Positions 1 through 11,695 of a stretch of 64,000 bases of DNA are shown here, in pieces. Position numbers and translations under genes: made by a program. The stretch lies in assembly GCA_964017195.1 (NCBI GenBank), contig OZ024897.1, forward strand, positions 7,577,951 through 7,641,950, in the 5' to 3' direction. The notes under the pieces were generated by a model that was given only the letters and a program-made list of their open reading frames with translations, had not been told where the DNA came from and ran no database searches. Source of the stretch: Siderastrea radians. Taxonomy: Eukaryota > Cnidaria > Anthozoa > Scleractinia > Rhizangiidae. Position 1 is the first letter of the stretch, and every line of letters starts with the position of its first letter.

Positions 1-116
1 TGGTATTTTCTTAAGATATGCGTTTTTTACCGACACATGTATTTTACAACAGCAGATTTTTCTGACTGATTTCCATCTACCCCTAAGGACGGCAACAGAC
101 ATATTATCTTTTAATT

Positions 117-215
117 TACAGGAATATACCCCTTTCTTTCCTTCGTCCAGGGTGCATTAACGATTCTATCTCCCAGTCAACCTCGAGTCCCTTTTCCGGA
201 AAGTATGGCGTGACC
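117..215 (+). promoter_or_regulatory. Conserved upstream block of array gene 1
   Basis: About 100 bp that resemble the sequence upstream of array genes 2 and 3 (6063-6160 and 12661-12770). The best-kept core is the run 'cccagtcaacc', then a 'cttttccgg' run, then 'tatggcgtgac'. The surrounding non-coding sequence of gene 1 has otherwise diverged from genes 2 and 3, so retention suggests promoter or 5' leader function. That function is inferred; no start site can be fixed. Confidence 0.4.
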
Positions 216-446
216 AACTCGCTCTTTGACCTTGTTCACGTGAACAGCAATTCATTTGTCCACAAACAGTGTTACAGTAGAAGGTGTTGTTGCCGTCTCT
301 ACAAGCCACGCCTCTCGTTCTTTCTGTCACACTTTGCTGCTGTTGGAGGCTATTCAGCTTATGTTATCCAGGACATTCGAGAAGTCGCTAGGTCAAAGAA
401 GAATTGAAAAAATAAGGCGCAAAGAAGACTTCCTGTACAAGCTGTA

Positions 447-1319
447 ATGTTTCGTCGAGGCCACTTCCGCTTTGGATTCGTTCTGCTCTTGGCGGCGTTC
501 TTGGTCATATCAACATCTGAGGCCATCAGCGTGCCAAAAGGATGTGCAGAGGTAGCGAGTGCCTGGATAAAAAACCCGCAAATGGGCGACTTTCCTCAAG
601 ATGCAAAGTCCTTAACGACCTTGCTGGACTGCATTCAGGGTATGTATCAGCTAATTCAACAGTTTGATTGGAAAACAGCACAAACCATGATCCCGAAAGG
701 AGTACAAGGTCTCATGCAAAAGATCCCAAACCTAATGGAAAAGGCAAAAAAAATTGGAGGTAAAGATCTGTTCCTTTTGTCCGTGTACCTGGGGTATAGG
801 AGCATCGAACTGTATGATAGGGCGAATAGCTTGAAAATAGACTTCAAGCTGTACCGGCAAGAGTTCGACTTACTGAAACAGGAACTTAAGGCCATCAAAG
901 AATTTTTAGACACGGAAATTGTGCCTCAGTGGAAGAATGGCAAGATCGTTAACATGCCAAGGAACACTGAGAAGTATATTGAAATGCTGAGTCGCTACTC
1001 TGAAGTGCTCAGGAAACTGGTTCACGCCATTTACAGTGACGTCAAGCAGGGCTCAAGAGACAGAATATGGTCTTTTACATACGGTGTCGGCGGTGTTGGT
1101 GTGTGTGTGGGTTCTGTCTTCACTGGGAATCCTGTGGTGTTCGTTCCCACATGTGGGGTTGGCCTTGGTACCGCTGCTGTCAATGTCAAGACATACGTTT
1201 CTCTTGGCGAAACTCTTGAAGGGTTTGATCTGTTGTGGGAAGACACAGCAGAGATGCGAACCGAGATCACCAAGTATCGGACAATCCTTGAGCTCGTAAA
1301 GATGAGACATGACTTTTAA
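447..1319 (+). CDS. Array gene 1: secreted helical protein of an unrecognised five-member family
   Basis: Uninterrupted 290-codon frame, and I see no introns. Residues 1-26 form a signal peptide ending ...STSEA. The mature part opens with a cysteine (residue 33, KGCAEVAS) and a second cysteine near 62 (LLDCIQ), both kept in every paralogue and likely paired. Then come a DWK motif, a PNL motif, a hydrophobic helix around 107-126, long charged amphipathic helices, the PQWK motif, and a glycine-rich hydrophobic stretch at about 213-250 with a central GNP turn. A final amphipathic helix ends at KYRTILELVKMRHDF. There is no C-terminal membrane helix, so this copy is predicted soluble or secreted. 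Helices flanking a hydrophobic hairpin recall ApoL-like and ClyA-like membrane-inserting proteins, but that is shape only. It is the most diverged of genes 1-3. The start is the first ATG of the frame and aligns with the paralogues. Confidence 0.85.
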   Translation: MFRRGHFRFGFVLLLAAFLVISTSEAISVPKGCAEVASAWIKNPQMGDFPQDAKSLTTLLDCIQGMYQLIQQFDWKTAQTMIPKGVQGLMQKIPNLMEKAKKIGGKDLFLLSVYLGYRSIELYDRANSLKIDFKLYRQEFDLLKQELKAIKEFLDTEIVPQWKNGKIVNMPRNTEKYIEMLSRYSEVLRKLVHAIYSDVKQGSRDRIWSFTYGVGGVGVCVGSVFTGNPVVFVPTCGVGLGTAAVNVKTYVSLGETLEGFDLLWEDTAEMRTEITKYRTILELVKMRHDF

Positions 1320-1758
1320 GCGTAACTAATGCAGGCCTATATAAATCTTCAAAAATTTTCGGACCTTATTGTCTCGGACATAAAACTTTTAACTAAATCT
1401 TTGGGACGTTTTTTTGGCACATTTCGGAGGGACAACTCAGTTCTTCCCTGAAATGGGCGATTTATTGTTCATACCTTTGATCAAGGATTTTACATGCATG
1501 AGCTAAGGGTGCTTTTTTTTTCCGGAAAATCCAAATCCGTATTTTTTAATCCAAATAGGGATGTTGGGTTGCGCTGAAATCCAAAAATGGGTCATGAATC
1601 CATAAAATCCACTCTTCGAAGGGTTCATCAGATCAAATCTTAATCCGCATTTTTGAGATTCATAACGTTATCTGAGCGTTTTGGCGGGAAAGGATTCGAA
1701 AACATATTTCTGGCAAGAGGTGTTCCGTGCAAATTTGTTTCGGGTAAAAAGTATGGTA
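1320..1758. other. Non-coding, 3' flank of gene 1
   Basis: AT-rich sequence between the gene 1 stop and the left edge of the segmental duplication. I see no conserved frame and no clear inverted repeat. Confidence 0.5.
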
Positions 1759-1974
1759 TCATGAAAGCGTAAATGGAACCCAAATTTCATTGCTTCTAAG
1801 CCCTTTTACTGATGGAATGTACAATATTTACTAAATCTCAATGGGAAAAGGCCAGCTATACCTGTTGAGGCATGTTAACATGCTTAATTTCTTCGGACGC
1901 TAAAATTGACATTTAGTTTTGTCCGAAATGTGGATTTCGGTCCGAAATTTTCGAACTTTAAGTCAAGGTTAACA

Positions 1975-2235
1975 CGAACATCTATGGTTTTGCAATACTG
2001 CTTCGTGTGATTAGTGAAAGGAACTCGCAACGTTTTTCTTAACCAAATCACAAGTAAAACCAAAACCAATCCTAACTTGCCCAAACGCGGTTTCCCCCGC
2101 TCGGCGCCTGTTACATGTATTTGCTTCGATTTCTGATTGGTTGATTGCGTTGTTTGCGGGATCTGTTGTGATTGGCCACAGTAATTACTTTGGTTCTGGT
2201 TTAAACGGACACTGTCACCAATTTTAGGATAACTT
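1975..2235. repeat. Old dispersed repeat, CCAAT/ATTGG-rich
   Basis: Related to copies at 44645-44930 and 46985-47280 and duplicated at about 7935-8180. Shared landmarks are 'cgctcggcgcc', 'tgtatttgcttcga', 'ctgattggtt' and 'ttgtgattggcc'. Several ATTGG/CCAAT boxes occur in it. It predates the segmental duplication. No coding capacity. Confidence 0.55.
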
Positions 2236-3054
2236 TGAAAAGCTAAGAAACATATTCTAATCAGAGGAAACCCAAAAATACTGGTTGAGTCTCGTTTAAA
2301 ACTGCTCTACCAGTTCTCTGAGACTATAATTAAGAGTGTTTGGCTGCAGATCGCTAGTATGCGAATGGATGCAACTTGAAAACATCAGGCTGATTTTTTC
2401 AAGTTTTTCCTTTGTTTCGTGGAAAAATCGCCAGTAACTATGATTATGGCTATCGTTTGTTCTTCCTTTGAGAAAATCATTCGATTTCCCTCTCTTGACA
2501 TTCTAGGAGTATTCTGTGTACATGAAAAAGCATTTAATTTAAATTTCAGCACATTTTTCACACCAAAACGTAAAACTCGCCGTGACAGTGTCCCTTTAAG
2601 GGGGAAGTTTGGTCAGATGCCCTGTTTTCCCAACTTTTTGGCCCTTTTTCTTAATTAACCCCATGAAATTTTACTCAATTCAAAAATACTTCAATAGGTT
2701 TCTAGTGCTTGCTCCTATAAATCTTTAAACGTTACTTAAAAGGGCGCGTCTTTGGTGTTCAATGTAACACCCCTAAGCAAAATTTTCGGTAGAATATCTA
2801 AGAATTTAGACACGTGATTAGGAAAAATACCGAGTGAAGAAAGTGGAAGCTTTGACTAGTTTTAGTTCAGTTTTCGCTAAATCCTATATTACAAAGCACA
2901 TTTTGAAAAGAATGCAAAACCATCGCTCACATGCAGTTGTCATAAAAGACGATGGGTGTTTGTGAAAACACAACAGAGATATTAACATAACACTTGGTTT
3001 TGCCTTCTTTAATAGTTTTAAAGTACTACCATAAATATTTTGTATTTTGTATAG

Positions 3055-3665
3055 AAAGGAGGGAGTTACAGTTTGATTTGTAAGTTATTCACTATGTGGA
3101 TAATCAAGCTAGGTGATCATATTCGCATAAAACATACCAACGTAATTTTAGAACGCTAAAATATATATTGCAGTCAGTCTAAAGAAAAAAGCGTGTTACA
3201 ATTTGATTTGAGTTATTCATTGTGTGGATGATCTATTTACAATCCCGGCCAGAAACCTTGAAACAGTTTGTGCAAGCGAACTCCCCCTTCCCTTTTTCAA
3301 TGTTGTTTCTGACACCAAAATGTTTTACTCTGATCAAATTTGAACAGGGGAGCGGTGTGTTTCAAGGATTTGTGGCCCCGGTTGTAGTGGACCATATTTG
3401 CATAAAACTTGCCAATGCAATTTTATAACACTGAAATATATATTTTATCATGTTTTACGGTCTGAAGAAAAGAGAGGGTTACAATTTGATTTGTGAGTCG
3501 TTCATTGTGTACATGATCTAGCTAGATGGTCACAGTTGCGTGAAACTCGCCAACATAAATGTTAAATTTATCATATATTTTGTATTTCTATTGAATAGCA
3601 GGAGTTACAATTTGATTGGTAAGTTATGCATGTATACTTGCATAAGACATGCCAATGCAAATTAC
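3055..3665 (+). repeat. Diverged tandem repeat
   Basis: Four or more imperfect copies of a unit starting 'gagttacaatttgatttg', followed by 'gttattcattgtgtggatgatc' type sequence and 'cgcataaaac.tgccaatg' type sequence, at about 3063, 3195, 3477 and 3600. The array is carried again in copy B at about 8985-9540. Confidence 0.5.
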
Positions 3666-5029
3666 GTAGTATACAAAAAACTAGATTAACCTATTCACTT
3701 CTTAGCCGTCCATGACTCTCCATGAAATGGGAGCCTTTTTTAAGCTTGCGGTGTATGGTGTACTAAAGAGTAAGGAAAATTGTCATTTTAGTATATGAAA
3801 GGGCCAGCAAATTCGCTGCAAAGTGAAAGAGATGGCAGCTAAAGCTAAGTATATGCTTAGCATTCCAAATTGTGACAGAAATAACAACACGAAATAACAA
3901 CACCAGCGTGAAGTCTTTGAGCAACTGAACTAGAACAACTGAAAGCCTGGGGGAAAATGCGGCGATTATTGGATACTTTATTGTTGGATATTTTATATTA
4001 ACATTAATAAATTTTTATCCTTGTACCAAAGCGGTTTCTTTGTAGTTTGTGCTTATTTGGTGGCTTTGTTGACTTTCATATCAGGGCCGGGTTGATCCAG
4101 ATTCAACATCTCATAAGAGAGAACCCGATGGGGTCTATGCTGTTCGGTTTAAATGTTTCTGGCGGGCGTACCTTAAGTGTTCTTGTAAACTCGCATAAAC
4201 CTCTATCTTGTTTATACTTCACAGGAGAACATCGACCCTTAAATAGGTTAATTCGATCACTAAAGCAACGACCGTATTGGTAATGGCCCACCGTAAAAAA
4301 AACTAATGGTTTCAAAAACAGCCATTTTCGAAGCCCCAAAAGTTACAACGAGCTTTCTATCAATACCATATATCCCCTAGTAGCATTACTTATGCGTGAC
4401 GATAGCTTTTTGCACTCTGAGGCTTCGCAGGGAAAACCGTTAACTTCTGGACGATAATTGGCGGGAAAATGAACACTTGACTCGGGGAACTTAGCTCTGC
4501 AACTCGCTCTGCAACTCTGCACTCTGCTCTGCAACTCGATGTAAAACTCCAGTTTTACATGGACTCTATTCAAGAATAAGGAAAAGGGATAGCAACTAAA
4601 AATACAATTCAAACTTCTGGTCTATCATGAAATAGAACGCTATTCAGCGAATACAAAACAACGGTTACAGCTAAGATTACGTTGAGTATAAAAGAAACCT
4701 TTCGTCCTTTCAAGCAAGTACAAATTTTAATTTACGGCATTTAATCTATTGAAAGTTTTGTATTTCCAGTTGCTAGACCTAGACGAAAGACAAATTTTAA
4801 AGCAGACTACACAGCATTTACCTTCCGAACAAGCGTAATTTGTATAGCTACGTTCAAGTTACAGAAATGATTCACACAGATTGATATCACCTTGTAGACT
4901 GCTTGATTGAAAATGCAATACTGCACCAAGAAATGTTCGAAATCAAAGTTTTATATTATTTTAGTCCCCAAACCTGCAATTACTGAATTCTATGTCCCAA
5001 CACCAAAAACAAGAAAAGCACAACCCAAA

Positions 5030-5190
5030 TAACCCGAAAGCAAACATAAGCGAAAATAGACTAAAAGCAAACACAAGCGAAAATTGACCAAAAGCAAACA
5101 TAAGCGAAAACTGATTGAATAGGAGATCAGTAAACAAAAGCGAAACTGCTTGAATCGATCGGTAAACAAAAGCAAAACTGTTTGAATCAA
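5030..5190. repeat. Short-period repeat, AAAAGCGAAA-type
   Basis: Repeated 'aagcaaacataagcgaaaa' and 'taaacaaaagcgaaactg' blocks, duplicated at about 11095-11250 in copy B. The frames across it code only low-complexity peptide. Confidence 0.5.
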
Positions 5191-6062
5191 ATATTTTTTT
5201 TAACCCCCAATTACTGAATTCTACCTGAAACAAATATTTTCCCGTTCCAACCCCAATTATTGAATTTTATTTCGTAACATATGTCAAGTATTTCGCACCT
5301 GTCAAATATCAAACAAAAAATCTCTCAGTTTCAGTCCAAGGTCTTTCTTATTTTGAGGTTTAGTCCTATCATTTTATTCTTTCGTGAAATCCAGACTGCA
5401 TAGACTTTATAGATTGGTCAACGCATGACATTTCTCGTGTCGAAGAGTAATTCCTGGCTACCTTCAGTTTCACTGTGTTTTCAGTTACGTGCGATTCACA
5501 GTCTCATTGTTTTTACTTGGGTGTGATCATGTGTGATAATATCTCCAGGTAAAAGGGTTTTTCCCGGGGTATTTGTCCTTATGACCTTTCGGTTTCATAA
5601 GAACTTCAGTTGAATGCAGGAAACCACACAACGCAAAATGATACTCGTACCAGACGACACTGTAACGTGTAAATAAACTATTTTGATTGCAAGGCTGGCA
5701 CCATGGTTAAAGGATACTTTTAATCAGCCTTCGATCTGTATTTATAAACATAATGATACTGTGACGTGTGATATATTTTCTGCCGACCAACTGTTAGGTT
5801 TCTATGTATTTTCTTGAGCTTTTTTTACAGACAGCTTTGATTGCCATAATTCTTTTTGACCTGCAATATGTTAACTGACAAACGGCGTATTTTCTCGATA
5901 ACCATTCAAATATGCACATCATTTTAAAATGATGTTCATATTAAAATATTAATTGAGACTCTTCCGATACCATATATCGTTCCGAGGAGACTGCTGACTA
6001 ATGGTTTAGTAGCTTACCGTTTTTTTCCCGACCGTTAAAGGCCATCAAAACGTAAATTTTAC

Positions 6063-6160
6063 TAGGATATATCCCCCTATCAGATACGCAGGTATAAACG
6101 ATTTAAAGCTCGATCCCAGTCAACCACGTTCGCTTTTCCGGGAAATATGGCGTGACAATA
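6063..6160 (+). promoter_or_regulatory. Conserved upstream block of array gene 2
   Basis: Matches 117-215 (gene 1) and 12661-12770 (gene 3). It includes 'tcccagtcaaccacg', 'cttttccggg' and 'tatggcgtgacaat'. It lies about 310-410 bp before the ATG and is cut off from it by the hairpin element at 6209-6297. Confidence 0.4.
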
Positions 6161-6208
6161 TTAGCTAATATTACACGGACAAATGACCAGCGATATCGGC
6201 GTAGACAC

Positions 6209-6297
6209 TAGCCTCCCACGCAGTCGTTTTTAGGGGAGTCGTATTACCCTCTAGGAAGGTAATACGACTCCCCTAAAAACTACTGCGTGGGAGGCTA
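6209..6297. mobile_element. 89-bp hairpin MITE with 9-bp target duplication
   Basis: An almost perfect palindrome: 'tagcctcccacgcag' at the left is mirrored by 'ctgcgtgggaggcta' at the right. It is flanked by the direct repeat cgtagacac (6200-6208 and 6298-6306). Copy B of the duplication lacks the element, which confirms insertion. A 9-bp duplication fits Mutator-like elements (inference). Confidence 0.85.
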
Positions 6298-6472
6298 CGT
6301 AGACACGTCTTCTTCTTCGAATTGTGGTCGCTGTCTCTAGCTCTAAATTCCTGCTTATATCTAGCGTAGTGTGCTGCCGGTTTAGATTTTTCAATCCACG
6401 GTTATCCAGATACCTGGATCCGCAATTTATAATAGTGAAGCCAGTATACAACGCACAAGAAAGGTACCTCAA

Positions 6473-7492
6473 ATGTTTTCACACGGCCGGAAGTGCTTTG
6501 GCTTTCGTTTTCATCTTACCCGAGTTCTGTTCATCGCCTTCTTGCTGATTTCACCGACTCAGGCCACGGGGACTCCACAATCCAGCGTGCAAAAAGAATG
6601 TGTGGAGGTAGCGAGTGTCTGGATGAACATCTCGGGTACGCGCGTCCTATTACAAGATCCGAAATTCGTGACGAACCTTCTAGGGTGTATCCAAGCACTG
6701 CACAAACTGCTTCAAGAAACTGATTGGAAAACAGTGGAGGCCATGACGCCAAAAGAGGTGAAAAATCTAATCCAAAATATTCCAAACCTGGCCAAAAATG
6801 TGAAAGATGTTGCCTTTGGGGGAGGGCTGGTTGTTCTGTCAGCTTACTTACTGTACAAGAGCACTGAACTGTATGCGCGGGCGGAAGACTTGGCACAAAA
6901 CTTTAAGAAGCATGAGAACGATTTTCAAGCGTTACAAGAGGAACTTACTCCCATCAAAGCTTTAATAGACGAGGAGATTCTGCCCCAGTGGAAAAATCAC
7001 AATACCGCCAAGATGGTAAAGAGTATTGAGACGCTCATTACAAAACTGAATCGTAGTGCTGACGTACTCAGTGTGTTGGTTGATCGTATTCACCAGGATG
7101 TCAAGCAGGGCTCAGACAACACAATATGGTCTGTTTCATATGGTATTGCCGCTGGTGTGGTGTGTGCGGGCTCCTTATTTACTGGGTATCCTGTGGTGTA
7201 CATGATGGCATGCGGTTTTAGTTGTGGTGCTATTGCCTTCTGTTTTAGGTCCTACAGTTCTGTTAGCGAAACTCTTGAGAAGTTGCAACTGCTGAAGACC
7301 GACACAGCAAAGATACGCATAGAAATCACCAAGTATCGCGCTACCTTTGAAGTCAAGATGATGAAAATTGAAATGCTCGAGGGAGGAAACGGAATAATTG
7401 TGCCTCTCTTATTCATTATTTTCTCTTTTTTTCTGATTTATTTATTATTCAGGGGCACCCAACGAGTTTTAGATTGGTTCAGAGCTTTTTAA
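6473..7492 (+). CDS. Array gene 2: family member with a C-terminal membrane anchor
   Basis: 339-codon intronless frame. Signal peptide about 1-32 (core RVLFIAFLLIS). Conserved cysteines at 43 (KECVEVAS) and 72 (LLGCIQAL). DWK at 84-86, PNL near 104, first hydrophobic helix about 116-128. Amphipathic helices follow to about 215, including LPQWKN near 170 and the DVKQG motif at 209-213. A glycine-rich hydrophobic hairpin spans about 220-258. The last conserved helix ends in ITKYRATFEVKMMKIEM. Unlike gene 3 it continues into a membrane helix (about 307-326, VPLLFIIFSFFLIYLLF) and a basic-aromatic tail at 327-339. DNA 7450-7492, which codes the tail and stop, matches a transposon end. Predicted type I membrane protein. 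Closest relative is gene 3. Confidence 0.87.
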   Translation: MFSHGRKCFGFRFHLTRVLFIAFLLISPTQATGTPQSSVQKECVEVASVWMNISGTRVLLQDPKFVTNLLGCIQALHKLLQETDWKTVEAMTPKEVKNLIQNIPNLAKNVKDVAFGGGLVVLSAYLLYKSTELYARAEDLAQNFKKHENDFQALQEELTPIKALIDEEILPQWKNHNTAKMVKSIETLITKLNRSADVLSVLVDRIHQDVKQGSDNTIWSVSYGIAAGVVCAGSLFTGYPVVYMMACGFSCGAIAFCFRSYSSVSETLEKLQLLKTDTAKIRIEITKYRATFEVKMMKIEMLEGGNGIIVPLLFIIFSFFLIYLLFRGTQRVLDWFRAF

Positions 7493-7548
7493 ATGGATAT
7501 TCGTGTAAGCTAATGCAGATTGATCTGTTCGGTGTTCTTAGCTGAAAG
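7450..7548 (-). mobile_element. Fragment of the GGGGCACCCAAC-type element, coding the gene 2 tail
   Basis: The run 'caggggcacccaacgag' and then 'ttcagagctttttaaa', 'gtgtaagctaat' and 'cagattgatct' match, in reverse orientation, the right end of the element at 26289-26707, with about 40 bp deleted inside. The terminal repeat starts within codon 326 of gene 2, and the element supplies 13 codons and the stop. Confidence 0.8.
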
Positions 7549-8984
7549 TGTAGGGCGCAGAAAATTTTAACGAACCTCTATATAACGAAGTCCACGGTTT
7601 AATGAATAATATTTTTCAGTCCAGTAATAGTGTAATGTATGGAAAAGAACCCCGATATGACGAACCCTCGTTTTTACGAACCAAATTCCCTAGTCCCTTG
7701 GCACTTCGTTAAATCGTCATGAAAGCGTAAATGCAACCCAAACTTCATTGCTTCTATAGCCCTTTTACTGATGGAATGTACAATATTTACTAAATCTCAG
7801 TGGAAAAGGCCAGCTATACCTGTTGCGGCATGTTAACATGCTTAATTTCTTCGCACGCTAAAATTGATATTTAGTTTTGTCCGAAATGTGGATTTCGGTC
7901 CGAAATTTTCGAACTTTAAGTCAAGGTTAACAAGGTCTATGGTTTTGCAATACTGCCTCGTGGGATTGGTGAAAGGAACTCGCAACGTTTTTCTTAACCA
8001 AATCACAAATAAAACCAAAACCAATCCTAACCCACACGCGGTTTCCCCCGCTCGGCGCCTGTTACATGTATCTGCTTCGATTTCTGATTGGTTGATTGCG
8101 TTGTTTGCGAGATCTGTTGTGATTGGCCACAGTAATTACTTTGGTTCTGGTTTAAACGGACACTGTCACCAATTTTAGGATAACTTTGAAAAGCTAAGAG
8201 ACATATTCTAATCAGAGGAAACCCAAAAATACTGGTTGAGTCTCGCTTAAAACTACTCTACCAGTTCTCTGAGGCTATAATTAAGTGTGTTTGGCTGCGG
8301 ATCGCTAGGATGGAAATGGTTACAACTTGAAACCATCAGGCTGATTTTTTCAAGTTTTTCCTTTGTTTCGTGGAAAAATCGCCAGTAACTATGATTATGG
8401 CTATGGTTTGTTCTTCCTTTGAGAAAATCATTCGATTTCCCTCTCTTGACATTCTAGGAGTATTCTGTGTACACGAAAAAGCATTTAATTTAAATTTCAG
8501 CACATTTTTCACCCCAAAACGTTAAAAATTGCCGTGACAGTGTCCCTTTAAGGGGGAAGTCTGGTCAGATTCCCTGTTTTCCCAACGTTTTGGCCCTTTT
8601 TCTTAATTAACCCCATGAAATTTCACGCAATTCAAAAATGCTTCGATAGGTTTATAGTGCTTGCTCTCATAAATCTGTAAACATTACTTAAAAGGGCGCG
8701 TCTTTAGTGTTCAATGTAACACCCCTGAGCAGAATTTTCGGTAGAATATCTAAGAATTTAGACACGTGATTAGGAAAAATACCGAGTGAAGAAAGTGGAA
8801 GCTTTGACTAGTTTTATTTCAGTTTCCGCTAAATCCTATATTACAAAGCACATTTTGAAAAGGATGCAAAACCATCACTCACAGTTGTCATAAAGACAGA
8901 GATATTAACATAACACTTGGTTTTGCCTTCTTTAATAGTTTTAAACTACTACCGTAAACATTTTGCATTTTGTATAGAAAAGAG

Positions 8985-9540
8985 GGAGTTACAGTTTGAT
9001 TTGTAAGTTCAGTTCACTATGTGGATAATCAAGCTAGGTGATCATATTCGCATAAAACATACCAATGTAATTTTAGAACGCTAAAATATATATTGCAGTC
9101 AGTCTAAAGAAAAAAGGTAGTTACAATTTGATTTGAGTTATTCATTGTGTGGATGATCTAGCTACAATCCCGGCCAGAAACCTTGAAACAGTTTGTGCAA
9201 GCGAGCTCCACCCTTCCCCTTTCAATGTTGTTTCTGCCACCAAAATGTTTTACTCTGATCAAATTTGAACAGGGGAGCGGGGTGTTTCAAGGATTTGTGG
9301 CCCCGGTTGTAGTGCACCATATTTGCATACAGTCTGAAGAAAAGAGAGGGTTACAATTTGATTTGTGAGTCGTTCATTGTGTACATGATCTAGCTAGATG
9401 GTCACAGTCGCGTGAAACTCACCAACATAAATGTTAAATTTATCATATATTTTGTATTTCTATTGAATAGCAGGAGTTACAATTTGATTGGTAAGTTATG
9501 CATGTATACTTGCATAAGACATGCCAATGCAAATTACATA
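8985..9540 (+). repeat. Diverged tandem repeat, copy B
   Basis: Copy B version of the tandem array at 3055-3665. Compared with copy A it lacks a stretch of the third unit near 9328. Confidence 0.45.
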
Positions 9541-11695
9541 GTATACAAAAAACTTGATTAACCTATTCACTTCTATGCCGTCCATGACTCTCCATGAAAG
9601 ACAAGGCTTCTTGTACCATTGGTTCAATGTACTGTTTGCAGCCATTTGTTGTGCTCAAACAATCGAAACATTCAGTTCCTCTTTCTGTTTCTCTCGTTCA
9701 AGAACACTCAAAGTTGCGATTTGTGGGCATGACGGAAATAAAACTTTGGACAAATGACCATTAATTTGTTAATTAAAAGAAACACTCAACTTTCTATGAT
9801 GCAAAGTGCCGCGATTTCCTTAAATGAAAAGCAGAAAACCCAGGGGGCTCCCCCTCCCCCTCATAGTGGGCTATACCGAGACGGCTACCCTCGAAATGGG
9901 AGCCTTTTTTAAGCTACCGGTGTATGGTGTACTAAAGAGTAAGGAAAATTGTCATTTTAGTATATGAAAGGGCCAGAAAATTTGCTGCAAAGTGAAAGAG
10001 ATGGCAGCTAAAGCTAAGTATATGCCAAGCATTCCAAATTGTGACAGAAATAACAACACGAAATAACAACACCAGCGTGAAGTCTTTGAGCAACTGAACT
10101 AGAACAACTGAAAGCCTGGGGGAAAATGTGGCGATTATTGGATATTTTATTGTTGGATATTTTATATTAAAATTAATAAATTTTTATCCTTGTACCAAAG
10201 CGGTTTCTTTGTAGTTTGTGGTTATTTGGTGGCTTTGTTGACTTTCATATCAGGGCCGGGTTGATCCAGATTCAACATCTCATAAGAGAGAACCCGATGG
10301 GGTCTATGCTGTTCGGTGTAAATGTTTCTGGCGGGGCACCTTAAGTGTTCTTGTAAACTCGCATAAACCTCTATCTTGTTTATACTTCACAGGAGAACAT
10401 CAACCCTTAAATAGGTTAATTCGATCACTAAAGCAAAGACCGTATTGGTAATGGACCACCGTAAAAATAACTAATGGTTTCAAAAACACCCATTTTCAAA
10501 GCCCCAAAAGTTACAACGAGCTTTCTATCAATACCATATATCCCCTAGTTGCATTACTTATGCGTGACGATAGCTTTTTCCACTCTGAGGCTTCGCAGGG
10601 AAAACCGTTAACTTCTGGACGATAATTGGCGGGAAAATGAACACTTGACTTGGGGAACTTAGCTCTGCAACTCGCTCTGCAGCTCTGCGCTCTGCTCTGC
10701 AACTCGATGTAAAACTCCAGTTTTACATGGACTCTATTACATTGAGTATAAAAGAAACCTTTCGTCCTTTCAAGCAAGTACAAATTTAATTTACGGCATT
10801 TAATCTATTGAAAGTTTTGTATTTCCAGTTGCTAGACCTAGACGAAAGACAAATTTTAAAGATCAAGCAGCCTACACAGCATTTACCTTCCGAACAAGCG
10901 TATTTGTATAGCTACGTTCAAGTTACAGAAATGATTCACACCGATTGATATCACCTTGTAGACTGCTTGATTGAAAATGCAATACTGTACCAAGAAATGC
11001 TCGAAATCAAAGTTTTATATTATTTTAGTCCCCAAACCTGCAATTACTGAATTTTATGTCCCAACACCAAAAACAAGAAAAGCACAACCCAAATAACCCG
11101 AAAGCAAAAATAAGCGAAAATAGACTAAAAGCAAACACAAGCGAAAATTGACCAAAAGCAAACATAAGCGAAAACTGATTGAATAGGAGATCAGTAAACA
11201 AAAGCGAAACTGCTTGAATCGATCGGTAAACAAAAGCAAAACTGTTTGAATCAAATATTTTTTTTTAACCCCCAGTTACTGAATTCTGCCTGAAACAAAT
11301 GTTTTCCCGTTCCAACCCCAATTATTGAATTTTATTTCGTAACATATGTCAAGTATTTCGCACCTCTCAAATATCACACAAAAAATCTCTCAGTTTCAGT
11401 CCAAGGTCTTTCTTATTTTGAGGTTTAGTCCTATCATTTTATCCTTTCGTGAAATCCAGACTGCATAGACTTTATAGATTGGTCAACGCATGACATTTCT
11501 CGTGTCGAAGAGTAATTCCCGGCTACCTTCAGTTTCACTGTGTTCTCAGTTTCGTGCGATTCACAGTCTCATTGTTTTTACTTGGGTGTGATCATGTGTG
11601 ATAATATCTCTAGGTAAAGGGTTTTTCCCGGGGTATTTGTCCTTATGACCTGTCAGTTTCATAAGAACTTTGAATGCAGGAAACCACACAACGCA

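Larger units (their letters stand above)
1759..7375 (+). repeat. Segmental duplication, copy A (contains gene 2)
   Basis: This interval is repeated at 7717-13873. Similarity begins at 'tcatgaaagcgtaaatg' in both copies and runs through the intergenic DNA, the promoter block and most of the array gene, ending after codon 301 of gene 2 (KIEM). The copies are nearly collinear, with few substitutions. Indels include two transposon insertions (6209-6297 here, 11696-12232 in copy B) and about 300 bp near 9598-9893 present only in B. Confidence 0.9.

Noticed and set aside
1884..2084. Short minus-strand frame conserved between both duplication copies (also 7842-8024)
   Set aside because: Conservation is explained by the recent duplication, and the sequence lies in an old dispersed repeat also seen elsewhere.
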